A stretch of DNA of 64,000 nucleotides, from contig CAIRES010000017.1 in assembly GCA_903877645.1 (NCBI GenBank), positions 1-64,000 on the forward strand, in the 5' to 3' direction. The stretch's first letter is position 1. Each line of letters starts with the position of its first letter. Below are positions 18,004-26,071 of the stretch, one piece after another. The DNA comes from an uncultured Bacteroidota bacterium. Lineage in GTDB: Bacteria > Bacteroidota > Bacteroidia > Chitinophagales > Chitinophagaceae. Both the position numbers and the translations under genes were made by a program. Under the pieces are notes generated by a model. The model ran no database searches and was not told the origin of the DNA. It saw nothing but the letters and a program-made list of their open reading frames with translations.

Positions 18004-20052
18004 TTACTTACTTGCTACTGCCTTGCTCTTTGTTTTTGTCTCTTTAACTGTTGCGCCACCTTTCTTTTCCAGCAGCAGGGTTACTTTGTTGAAGTCGGCT
18101 GCGGTGTTCACTACTTTGCGGTAGCGCTCATAATCAACAGCCGGGAAGTGTATCTGCGAGTAAGACTCGTTGACGGTCACTATCAGTTTGTCGCCGGTCA
18201 CCTTGTCGGCCTTGAAGGCATAATCAGAGTTGAAGCTGATGGTAGTGGCCATGTTGTTGTCCACATAGTCTGCATGCATTTTCACTGCCTCAGGGTTCAG
18301 CACTTTGTACCCCTTGGGTATGTTGATGGTGATGGTGCGGTTTTGGGTATGCGGGTAATCGAGGTCCACAGGCAGCTTGCGGTCTTTGTCGGCATAGAGC
18401 TGTGTTTGTGTGCCTATCAGCTCACCCACTTTCAGCAGGTACTTAGGGCCTGCCTTTTCCACCAGGTTGCTGGTGTTTACAGTGGCGGTTATTTCTATGG
18501 GTTTGTTATCATAGAAGTTATCCATTGTTGCATTGCTGATGGTATAGCTCACTATGTTGTCCTTGGTATCTGCTATGCTCACTACATCCTTTACAATGTC
18601 TTTCTCTTTGCTCTTCACGTTGGTCAGCAGCTCTTTGCGCAGGCCTGTGGCCATGTAGCCGGAATAGGCATAAGAAATATCCACCTTGGCAGCCATGTCG
18701 GCATCCAGCGTCACGGCCGCAGCTATGTTGCCCTGTGTTTGCTGCGCAGTGAGCGGTGTGATCGTTCTTACTTCATACAGCGGGCCGGTAACGGTACCCT
18801 TTGCCGGTATGGCCGAGAACACACCCTTATTGGTGAGGTACACATCAGGCACTACCGGGTAGCGGTAGTACACTGCCGTAGGCGCCATGAATTTGTGCGT
18901 ATTGGGGAAATAGAACAGGTTGTGCGACAGGTCGCTCCAGTTCTGGAAGCTGTTGTCGAAGCGGCTTTCATGGCGGTTGCCCGTCAGGCCCAACTCATGA
19001 GCCACACCCGCCTGTGTGAAGCAGGCCGCAAAGAGCTTGATGTACCCCGATGATGTAGCTGCTTTGTTGGCAATGATGCTGTCTATATTATCTTCATTGT
19101 CTTCGTCCATATCGCCATACAGCACTATGTTGTTCTTGATGCCGCTTTCTATCTTCTGTATGTTCTCTGTTTCGCTGCCGTTGGCATGCACGCCCAGGTC
19201 GGTGAGGTACTTGTTCACCGCTGCTCTTTCTTTGTCGGTGATCATGTAGTACTCATCATGCAGCCTGCGGGCAAGGTCGTTCCAGGTATACACGCTCTTT
19301 TTATCGAAGTCGTTCTTGTCAATGAAGTGGTCTATGCGGTATGCTGCACGCATGCAGTGTACATCATAGAAGCTGCTCGGTTCGCTGTGCAGCGCCGGTA
19401 TATCGGTAGTGGCTACAGATATATGCCTGCGGTTGTTGATCAGCGTATCGCGGCCGTCAGGGAAGCCATTGTAGCCCTTCTCGGCAAACACCAGCTCATT
19501 AGGGTAAGACATATCGAAAGAAGCTTCAGCCACCGGCACCGGGAACTGGAAATCGACACTGCCGAAGAACGACAGCGGGCGTATTTCCTTCACCAGCAGT
19601 TCTATTTCGGCGTTCTTCTCCACGGCTTCCATCGCAAAGACGATCTCGTTTCCGCCATATTCATTGCGCGTCACCTTTATCATTTCCTTGGGTATATCGC
19701 GCACCTTGCCATTGGGCAGTATGGTACGCGCTTTGATCAGCGGCACACGGGTACCATGATCTACCGGTATCGATATCTTATTGAACCACTCAATGCCTTT
19801 TTCGTCCAGCACCTTTACGGTACGGTGCAGTGTATAGTATACATTGATGCCCTTACCCTCAAACTGGTAGTTCAGGTCCACATCCTGGTTCAGGATGATG
19901 GCCGGCTCATTGGCGTACTGCGGCGGCACAGGATGCACCACCGGGAAATCGGCCCATTCTTCTTTTATCTTTTTGGCGTGCGACAGCTTCGTTTGTGCAA
20001 AGGCACTGCCTGCAACGGCACAAAGGCATAATAATGCGGAAATTCTTTTCAT
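18004..20052 (-). CDS. DUF3857 protein with a degenerate transglutaminase-like domain
   Basis: A 682-residue secreted protein with a signal peptide ending near residue 20 (GSAFAQ). It is a paralogue of the upstream gene (4-nt gap): an N-terminal DUF3857 beta domain (DLNYQFEGKGINVYYTLHRTVKVLDEKG), a central transglutaminase-like domain and a C-terminal beta domain. Alignment by eye with the upstream copy puts Ser in place of the catalytic Cys (ATSSGY versus GDCKDM) and loses the catalytic Asp (FMAPTAV versus FMDGTHP). It therefore looks like a pseudoenzyme. An open frame upstream to 20166 lies inside the neighbouring gene, and the ATG before the signal peptide was chosen. Confidence 0.8.
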   Translation of the reverse strand: MKRISALLCLCAVAGSAFAQTKLSHAKKIKEEWADFPVVHPVPPQYANEPAIILNQDVDLNYQFEGKGINVYYTLHRTVKVLDEKGIEWFNKISIPVDHGTRVPLIKARTILPNGKVRDIPKEMIKVTRNEYGGNEIVFAMEAVEKNAEIELLVKEIRPLSFFGSVDFQFPVPVAEASFDMSYPNELVFAEKGYNGFPDGRDTLINNRRHISVATTDIPALHSEPSSFYDVHCMRAAYRIDHFIDKNDFDKKSVYTWNDLARRLHDEYYMITDKERAAVNKYLTDLGVHANGSETENIQKIESGIKNNIVLYGDMDEDNEDNIDSIIANKAATSSGYIKLFAACFTQAGVAHELGLTGNRHESRFDNSFQNWSDLSHNLFYFPNTHKFMAPTAVYYRYPVVPDVYLTNKGVFSAIPAKGTVTGPLYEVRTITPLTAQQTQGNIAAAVTLDADMAAKVDISYAYSGYMATGLRKELLTNVKSKEKDIVKDVVSIADTKDNIVSYTISNATMDNFYDNKPIEITATVNTSNLVEKAGPKYLLKVGELIGTQTQLYADKDRKLPVDLDYPHTQNRTITINIPKGYKVLNPEAVKMHADYVDNNMATTISFNSDYAFKADKVTGDKLIVTVNESYSQIHFPAVDYERYRKVVNTAADFNKVTLLLEKKGGATVKETKTKSKAVASK

Positions 20053-20056
20053 ATTC

Positions 20057-22018
20057 TTAGTTGGTTGCGGTGAGCAGTACGGATTCTTTGTATTGAGTTT
20101 TGAGGTCGGCGACCATTTTATTGTTGCCGGCAAATTGCTGTGGCGATACCGCAAGTGTGTCCACATGGTATTCTTTCACCAGGGTGATCTTATGGTTCTT
20201 GTTGTCCACCTTGTAGGCTATGCTGTAGCCCCACAGGCCATCTACTTTGCCGGTTGCGGCTGCCGGCACATGGCTTACTTTGTAGCCCTTAGGGATGTCC
20301 ATTACCACTACTTCCTTTATGTTCTGTTTGTAGTCGTTGAAGGAGGCCACCTTGCGGTCTTCGGTATTGATGTGCTTATCTTCAAAAGTGTGTTTCAGGT
20401 TCATGTTCACAAAGCACTGTTTGCCCACCTGCTGCACATAATCCTCCAGCGTAAAGTCTGATGATATGGCTGCGTCCTTATTGCCTGTTTCATTGGCAGT
20501 TACGTCATACTTCGTTTGTATATACTTGTTAGAGCCCCTTGATGTCAGCGCCTTTATGGCTTTCTCGCGCTCTTCTTCTTTGCGGTACATCATCATCATG
20601 CCCACATTCCAGGCTTCGTAGCCTTTGTAGTTTTGCTTCACGGTGCCGGTTATCTTCCTGTCGGCAAAGGTGAGCGCTGTGCTGTCGTAAGTTATATTCT
20701 CTGTAGCAGGCGCTTCCGGTACAGTAATGATCTTGTAGTTCTTTTCATCAATGGCTATCATAGCTTCCTTGCCCTGTATGCCTTCCGGGTTGTGCGCAAA
20801 CGGAATGAGCGGGTGTGTGCCGTCCATAAATATCCATTTGTCATTCACCTTCAGCGCGCAGATCATGTGATTGGCTACCAGCGGCAGGGGCGTTTCTTCG
20901 TAGGTATATGGTTTTTCGCGGGTGCCTATCCAGGTGTGGTAGGCATCCAGGCCGGCTATATGGCACATCGCCACCAGTATGTTGGCCATGTCTTTACAGT
21001 CGCCGTATTTGCGGCTCAGCACCAGCGATGCCTCGCGGGGCACAAAGCCCTCCATGCCTTTCTCAAAAGCTATGTACTGCATATTGTGCTGCACCCACTG
21101 GTATATGTGCGCTGCCTTCTGCTCAGGGGTCACATCGCCCTTGGTGATGGTGGCTACTATCTTATCCAGTGTGGTATCATCCTTCATGTTCAGGTTGCGC
21201 ACATGCTTGTACATGTATTTGTACAGGTCATCGGTATTAGCGATCATATCTACCTGCTTTTTGGCATTGGGCAGCTTGTAGGAAGTGATGTAAGTGATCA
21301 CCTGCGGAAAGTAGTACCATACCGATGGCACATTTCCGAACTCTTTGTAGGCAGGTACATTGGACGCGGTAAAGCGGTACGTAATGGTATTGCCCTTTTC
21401 TTCAACCGTGCGCTTAAAGATACCGGTATCAATGCCCTTCAGCACAAACGACAGGTTCACATACTTTGGCGCTTCCACCTCGAAGCAGGCTTTATCCAAC
21501 GGCACATTTTGCTCCAGGCTGAAGGAAGGCAGCAGGTTAAGGTCGGTGTGCTCCAGGGTGTATTTTGTTTCGGTCACGGCATTTTTCACCAGGCCGGTAT
21601 AAGACACTACTGCAAAGCGGCTGTCGTCATAAAACACATAATCGCTTGGCGCCACATCCGAGAAGTTGTAGCAGGGCACCTTGCGGTAGCCACCCTTGGT
21701 TGTGGGCAGCGATGCCGTAGCCTGCAGGTCGGTGAGCTCATTAAAATCGCTGTGGTACAGATAGTCTACATTATAGATGCCGGGGGCCACATCGCTGATG
21801 AGCAGCTTTTTTTTATCTACATAGCTGGTAGCCACCAGTTTATCATGCTCCATTTTGATCACGATCTTGTGGGTATAGTTGGCCACCACCGCATTCTCGT
21901 TCTTATATTTTACGGCAAGGCTGTCATATTGCTGGGCGTTGGCCTGTTTGGTAATGGCTAATAACCCCAAAGCTGCCGCTGTATATAACCGTGTTATATA
22001 GTTTTTTGAACTACTCAT
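20057..22018 (-). CDS. DUF3857 and transglutaminase-like secreted protein
   Basis: A 653-residue secreted protein with a signal peptide ending near ANAQ (about residue 29). An N-terminal DUF3857 beta-sandwich is followed by a transglutaminase-like core with an intact triad: C341 in YGDCKDMANIL, His in VANHMICAL and Asp in FMDGTHP. A C-terminal beta region follows. Members of this family are common in Bacteroidota; the substrate is unknown, and cysteine protease or transglutaminase chemistry is possible. The true start is the ATG just before the signal peptide; the frame continues a further 26 codons upstream without signal character. Confidence 0.82.
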   Translation of the reverse strand: MSSSKNYITRLYTAAALGLLAITKQANAQQYDSLAVKYKNENAVVANYTHKIVIKMEHDKLVATSYVDKKKLLISDVAPGIYNVDYLYHSDFNELTDLQATASLPTTKGGYRKVPCYNFSDVAPSDYVFYDDSRFAVVSYTGLVKNAVTETKYTLEHTDLNLLPSFSLEQNVPLDKACFEVEAPKYVNLSFVLKGIDTGIFKRTVEEKGNTITYRFTASNVPAYKEFGNVPSVWYYFPQVITYITSYKLPNAKKQVDMIANTDDLYKYMYKHVRNLNMKDDTTLDKIVATITKGDVTPEQKAAHIYQWVQHNMQYIAFEKGMEGFVPREASLVLSRKYGDCKDMANILVAMCHIAGLDAYHTWIGTREKPYTYEETPLPLVANHMICALKVNDKWIFMDGTHPLIPFAHNPEGIQGKEAMIAIDEKNYKIITVPEAPATENITYDSTALTFADRKITGTVKQNYKGYEAWNVGMMMMYRKEEEREKAIKALTSRGSNKYIQTKYDVTANETGNKDAAISSDFTLEDYVQQVGKQCFVNMNLKHTFEDKHINTEDRKVASFNDYKQNIKEVVVMDIPKGYKVSHVPAAATGKVDGLWGYSIAYKVDNKNHKITLVKEYHVDTLAVSPQQFAGNNKMVADLKTQYKESVLLTATN

Positions 22019-22324
22019 TTCGTATATATTAATTCTTTGTATAATGATATTGAGGTAAAGGTATAAAAATAACATAAAATAATAGATGGGCGGCATAATT
22101 CAAATAAGTGGGCGTTTTACGCATTACACGCTAAAAATGCCGAATTATACATAGTGCATAGACAAAATAGGAAATTGAAAGAACCAGCAGAAATTGCCAT
22201 GGTTCTTTAATTCAGTTCCAACATTAGAAAAGCATCCACTTTCAAATTGACTAGATATCCTGCTATTTAAAATGTTCGTCCCCTTTGTTCCGCGATGTTC
22301 CACAAGGCATCCGGTACTAAATAT

Positions 22325-22349
22325 ACCTGCCGATTTGCAATCGGCAGGT
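22325..22349. repeat. Perfect 11-bp hairpin
   Basis: ACCTGCCGATT (22325-22335) pairs perfectly with 22339-22349 across a 3-nt loop. It lacks a T tract, so it looks like a REP-type palindrome more than a terminator. Confidence 0.75.
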
Positions 22350-22360
22350 CGCGTAGATTT

Positions 22361-22394
22361 ACATCTCCTCTCCTTCGGAGAGGCCGGGGAGAGG
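22361..22394. repeat. 34-nt direct repeat, left copy
   Basis: It is identical over 34 nt to 23531-23564. The unit itself contains a short hairpin (CTCTCC TTC GGAGAG). The two copies bracket the decayed HTH gene at 22698-23506. Confidence 0.85.
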
Positions 22395-22554
22395 TATTCT
22401 CGCCGTAGGGGCTTGGCTTGCCCATGCCCTTCTCGCGCCGTTCACACAACACAGCCTTACAATCATAGTCCATCATTCCAATCATTATAAATCATAGTTC
22501 ACACACCAGCACAACACAGCGCGCAACCGCCCATTAGATCGTCCCCTTCTCAGA

Positions 22555-22578
22555 GTTACCCACAAATTTGTGGATAAC
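22555..22578. promoter_or_regulatory. Palindromic pair of DnaA-box-like sequences
   Basis: A 24-nt inverted repeat with a single mismatched pair. It contains TTACCCACA (22556-22564, one mismatch to the DnaA box TTATCCACA) facing an exact box, TGTGGATAA, at 22569-22577. Confidence 0.55.
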
Positions 22579-22632
22579 ACTAAAACGGTTATATATTTAC
22601 CAGGCCTGCATTCCAACTCTGAAAAAAACGAA

Positions 22633-22641
22633 ATATCCACA
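22633..22641 (+). promoter_or_regulatory. DnaA-box-like sequence
   Basis: ATATCCACA differs from the DnaA box TTATCCACA at one position and lies 55 nt after the palindromic pair. Confidence 0.4.
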
Positions 22642-22668
22642 AAATTTGTTTCGGGTTATTACCTGCTC

Positions 22669-22676
22669 TAACTTTG
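22669..22676 (+). promoter_or_regulatory. -7 promoter element before the decayed HTH gene
   Basis: TAACTTTG matches TAnnTTTG and lies 21 nt upstream of the ATG at 22698, so the decayed gene may still be transcribed. Confidence 0.5.
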
Positions 22677-22697
22677 ACGCCCCAAAATCGATTTTCT

Positions 22698-23506
22698 ATG
22701 AATGATCTGCAACAGGTCCAGGCCAAAAGACTGTACTTTCAGTCCGATCTCTCCAAGACCGAGATCGCTGAAATGCTCGGCATTCCACGCCGCACCCTCC
22801 ATTATTGGATACGCGAAAAGAACTGGGATCGCATCAAACGCAGTGCTGCTCACATGCCCTTCCTGCTTGCTGAGAACGTATATCACATCATTAGTCGCTT
22901 CACGCAGCAACTGCTGGGCGAAGACTGTGTTGCCCGCCCCATCACACACAAGAGGCCGATACACTACATAAGCTTGTCCTCACGGTCAACAAATTGAAAG
23001 CCCGCAATACCCTCAACGAAAGCATGGAAATGTTTGGCCTGTTCATGGAAACAGTGAATCAGAAATCCCCGCAGATGGCACAAGACATCACACCATTCGT
23101 CGATGATTATATCTCAGGCCGCGCAGCTACAAACATCCATCAGTTCCGTCCCGACAATATGAACAGCATAGGTCTCATACCCAAAGACGAACCCGATGTA
23201 ACCGAAGAACAGCTCGACATGCAGGACATCATGGAATGGACAGAAGCAGATAATCCACCCTTTGACCTCGAAAACCTCTAAGACACCGAAGAACAACAAA
23301 CGGCAGCAACAGAAAACAACAACAACGCAACCACAGAAAACTCTTCATCCCATGAAACTGCTGAAAACGAGCGTCCCAATACCACCCGCATCCGCGAATC
23401 TATTCTCGAAGAGCTGCGCCAACTCCAACAAACCCTTAAACGAAGCACCCCTCATAGTCCACAGACAGATGAAGGAATAGATTCTACAACCAAGCTCGCC
23501 GCATAA
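22698..23506 (+). pseudogene. Decayed helix-turn-helix DNA-binding protein
   Basis: The N-terminus encodes a clear HTH (QSDLSKTEIAEMLGIPRRTL, about residues 14-33) like those of phage terminase-type or transposase-linked DNA-binding proteins. The reading frame then breaks. After about 22920 the continuation lies in another frame (LHKLVLTVNKLKARNTLNES), so one frameshift separates the halves. A TAA at 23279-23281 interrupts that second frame, yet coding-like sequence continues in the same frame to TAA at 23504 (TTRIRESILEELRQLQQTLK). Two lesions in one gene mean it is inactive as a whole, although the HTH segment alone could be made. It is bracketed by the 34-nt direct repeats. Confidence 0.7.
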
Positions 23507-23530
23507 AGACCCTCTCGCGAGGGTTACGCA

Positions 23531-23564
23531 ACATCTCCTCTCCTTCGGAGAGGCCGGGGAGAGG
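23531..23564. repeat. 34-nt direct repeat, right copy
   Basis: An exact copy of 22361-22394, in the same orientation and 1170 nt away. Confidence 0.85.
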
Positions 23565-23737
23565 CCATCTCGCGCCGGAACACAACGCGAATAGTCATGT
23601 ACCTACTGCACATAGCACAGAGAGAATGGGTATACTACAAAGCTATAACCCCTAACGGTGTAAATAAAAGCCTTGACGCGGAGTTTGGAATTTGGTATTT
23701 GTTTCTTCGAATTTCAAACACAAAAAGTGAGCAACAA

Positions 23738-23746
23738 TTATCCACA
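23738..23746 (+). promoter_or_regulatory. Exact DnaA box
   Basis: TTATCCACA matches the consensus DnaA box exactly. It is on the opposite side of the decayed gene from the other boxes. Confidence 0.45.
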
Positions 23747-23806
23747 AAAACGCCTCAACCAATTGACTATCAATGAAACTGTGAGCAATAAAGGAGAGCA
23801 AAAAAA

Positions 23807-23830
23807 AACGCCACCCTTTCGGATGGCGTT
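23807..23830 (-). terminator. Intrinsic terminator of the CotH gene
   Basis: Read on the minus strand, AACGCCATCC, a GAAA loop and GGGTGGCGTT form a 10-bp stem with one mismatch, followed directly by a run of Ts. It lies 25 nt after the stop codon of the gene at 23855-25918. Confidence 0.85.
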
Positions 23831-23854
23831 GTATGAAATTTCAAAGTGAAGAAA

Positions 23855-25918
23855 TTATTCAGTGAGCACTATCTTCCTCCTCGTGATCATTCCCTTATCC
23901 GAATAAACGGATATGGTATAGATGCCGCTGCTGAGGTGGTACTGGCGAAGGGAGATATCGTAGCGGGTATCGCGTACTGTGGTCTCATATACCTGCTGGC
24001 CCAGCATGTTCACAATAGTGATCCTGTTCACCGGCAATGATGCGGTGATGTACACATCATTATCAGTTGGGTTGGGATATATAGTGATCTTGTTCTCCGG
24101 GTTGGTGCCGACAACACCTAACGATGGCGGTGTGGTTGCGGTATCTATGCAGGACGGATTGAAGAGCACACTGTCCATAAAATGTATGCGGTGGCGTATC
24201 CATGTCTTCATAAAGGTAACATCATCATTATAGGTGCTGCCATAGTAATACTCCGGCCATAGATACACACCCAGCACAGGCCAGCGTTTGTAATGCTGCA
24301 CCGCGGGTATAGTGAATACACCTGCAAGTGAATCTATGAGGCCCATTATATGCGAGGTGTCGAAGGTGGTGAGGCGCAGGTTGGAGTAGCGGCAACGCAT
24401 ATCGTTGAAGTAAGTGGTATCAGTAGTGAGCTTCTTCCACCAGAAGGGGTTGTAGCCGGGATAAGGGCAGGGTTCGTTCCACTGCCATTCGTTATAGTCC
24501 CATGCGGTGTCGTAGTTCACGTTGCCATAAGCTTCATTGAAGTCCCATATCGGGCCACCCTTCAGCTTGCCGCCACGGTCTTTGTGAAAGTAAGTGCTGG
24601 CACGGTAGGCATCCACATTACGGCCCAGCTCCTGCAGCAGTTGCTGGTCTATGAAGCTTGGGATGTCTATGTATTGCCTGTAGCCGTTTACGGTGTCGTA
24701 CAGGTTGTGGTACTTCATCTTGCTCTCAAAGGAGTCTACATAGTTGACGATGTAATGATCCTGTGGTGGCTCTATGTCGGTTGATTTGGGATAGACGTAG
24801 AGGTACTCGGGATTGTCGCCGCCGCTGTCGCAGGTGGAGAAGCTGGAGGCCCAGCCACCGGGGCCCGGGGTTCCGCGGTCAGTCTCTATGATGTAGCCGC
24901 CGGTGAGCGCTGTGCCGGTAGTATCGGCAGTGGTCATTTTATGTACGTTCACGCGGTTGCTGCCATGGCTTATCTTTTCGATCATCACGTACACGCCGCG
25001 GTAGTCGCCATTGAGTATGAGCTGGCAGGGACGTGTGCGGGGCGCATATTCGCCCATGTCATTAGAGAGGCGGTAAGTGATGATGTTGCGCATGAAGGTC
25101 TTATCATCCCAGGGCGCATAAAGCACCCAGCTATGATCAGCAGGCATGCCTATCAGGGCTGCATCGGTATCAGCCCCGGACACAGCCTCGGTCGTGAGCG
25201 AGAAAGACAGCGTAGGGAATGACAATGTGGAGCTGCCATGAGAATGCAGCGATACGTGGCCGTTGTAGTTATTGAACGGATCGGTAGTGTGGTTCATATG
25301 TGTGCCATTATCTATGATGCCCATCTTGCCCTGTACAGGAGTGGCTATGATGTCGATAATGGTATCGTTGGTATTAATGACCACGATAGGCAGCGTGGAA
25401 GAATCGAAGAACTTAGGCGGGGCCGGAGTATGTGAGAAATGCACACCCCAGTTGATGAGGATGCCGGAATCGAGGCCGCCACCTGGCTGGTTGAGGATGC
25501 GCAGCACCCAATGGCCATTGCCGCTGCTGCCATTGTTCACCATACCCAGCCAGCCTTCGGGCTGCTGGTTGCCGGTGAAGGGCGAATGGGAGTCTTTTAC
25601 GAAGTTGGTGACATCCATGCTGAAGGTGGCATTGGTAAAATCAGCACTATAACCATCCTTATCTGCGAGGTGCACAACGGTACCATCGGGAGAGATGAGG
25701 CTGATGACCAGGTTGGCATCGTAATCGTAAGAGATGTTGAGGGTAACACTGTCCAACCCCCATGTGCCATCGATGGTAGACGGGCTGAGCCCGGAAACAT
25801 TGATGGTATCATAGATCACCGAGCCGTCAACGCCGGGAATGGTCTTGCCGGGAGTGCTGTAATACTGAGCGAAGCTGCGACTTACGAGCATTGATAATAA
25901 GACAGCTATAAATATCAC
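23855..25918 (-). CDS. P-domain, CotH-kinase-like, T9SS-sorted secreted protein
   Basis: About 687 residues. A hydrophobic signal segment is followed by a proprotein-convertase P-domain-like beta region (about 20-175; SYDYDANLVISLISPDG), then a CotH-like kinase domain (about 250-570; LNGDYRGVYVMIEKIS, later GGPIWDFNEAYGN) and a C-terminal Por-type sorting domain (ITIYPNPTDNDVYIT to the end). It is predicted to be exported by the type IX system; CotH proteins phosphorylate proteins in spores. The start is uncertain. GTG at 25918 is in frame, while an ATG 8 nt upstream (ATGAAAAAGTGA) is out of frame by what looks like one missing A. Confidence 0.78.
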   Translation of the reverse strand: MIFIAVLLSMLVSRSFAQYYSTPGKTIPGVDGSVIYDTINVSGLSPSTIDGTWGLDSVTLNISYDYDANLVISLISPDGTVVHLADKDGYSADFTNATFSMDVTNFVKDSHSPFTGNQQPEGWLGMVNNGSSGNGHWVLRILNQPGGGLDSGILINWGVHFSHTPAPPKFFDSSTLPIVVINTNDTIIDIIATPVQGKMGIIDNGTHMNHTTDPFNNYNGHVSLHSHGSSTLSFPTLSFSLTTEAVSGADTDAALIGMPADHSWVLYAPWDDKTFMRNIITYRLSNDMGEYAPRTRPCQLILNGDYRGVYVMIEKISHGSNRVNVHKMTTADTTGTALTGGYIIETDRGTPGPGGWASSFSTCDSGGDNPEYLYVYPKSTDIEPPQDHYIVNYVDSFESKMKYHNLYDTVNGYRQYIDIPSFIDQQLLQELGRNVDAYRASTYFHKDRGGKLKGGPIWDFNEAYGNVNYDTAWDYNEWQWNEPCPYPGYNPFWWKKLTTDTTYFNDMRCRYSNLRLTTFDTSHIMGLIDSLAGVFTIPAVQHYKRWPVLGVYLWPEYYYGSTYNDDVTFMKTWIRHRIHFMDSVLFNPSCIDTATTPPSLGVVGTNPENKITIYPNPTDNDVYITASLPVNRITIVNMLGQQVYETTVRDTRYDISLRQYHLSSGIYTISVYSDKGMITRRKIVLTE

Positions 25919-25947
25919 TTTTTCATTTTCGTCAATTTTGTCTGATG

Positions 25948-25955
25948 CAAAAGTA
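25948..25955 (-). promoter_or_regulatory. -7 promoter element of the CotH gene
   Basis: TACTTTTG on the minus strand matches TAnnTTTG, 29 nt upstream of the proposed GTG start. Any longer N-terminal extension of the frame would begin before this promoter, which argues against it. Confidence 0.6.
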
Positions 25956-26059
25956 CGGAAAAATGTAATCTGACGAGTTTTGAGGCGGGTAAATGAGGAG
26001 TGCCGTGTATTTTTCCACAAATGGTAATTGTGTTTCGCAGAAGTAAGAGGGAGAAGCGA

Positions 26060-26067
26060 TAAATTTG
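26060..26067 (+). promoter_or_regulatory. -7 promoter element abutting pcrA
   Basis: TAAATTTG is followed by CTGC and then the ATG at 26072, again 4 nt, suggesting a leaderless or near-leaderless transcript. Confidence 0.55.
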
Positions 26068-26071
26068 CTGC

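Larger units (their letters stand above)
22019..22697. other. Gene-free stretch rich in palindromes and DnaA-like boxes
   Basis: This 679-nt stretch has no credible gene. It contains an AT-rich segment (22019-22090), a perfect hairpin, one copy of a 34-nt direct repeat, a 24-nt palindrome made of two opposed DnaA-box-like sequences, a further box and a TAACTTTG promoter element. Each is listed separately. Together with the decayed gene that follows and the empty 23507-23854 segment, it forms the longest non-coding interval in the window. Confidence 0.6.
23507..23854. other. Gene-free stretch
   Basis: These 348 nt hold the second 34-nt repeat copy, an exact DnaA box and the terminator of the leftward CotH gene. 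I see no gene in the rest. Confidence 0.6.

Noticed and set aside
20633-21961. 442-codon open frame antisense to the DUF3857 gene
   Set aside because: The real gene on the other strand has a signal peptide, a catalytic triad and normal composition; this frame is its mirror and has no domain features.
22267-22490. Short open frames on both strands in the gap before the decayed HTH gene
   Set aside because: They run through the hairpin and the 34-nt repeat, so their openness comes from the repeats.
22361-23564. CRISPR array from the 34-nt repeats
   Set aside because: There are only two copies, 1170 nt apart, with a decayed gene between them and no cas genes.
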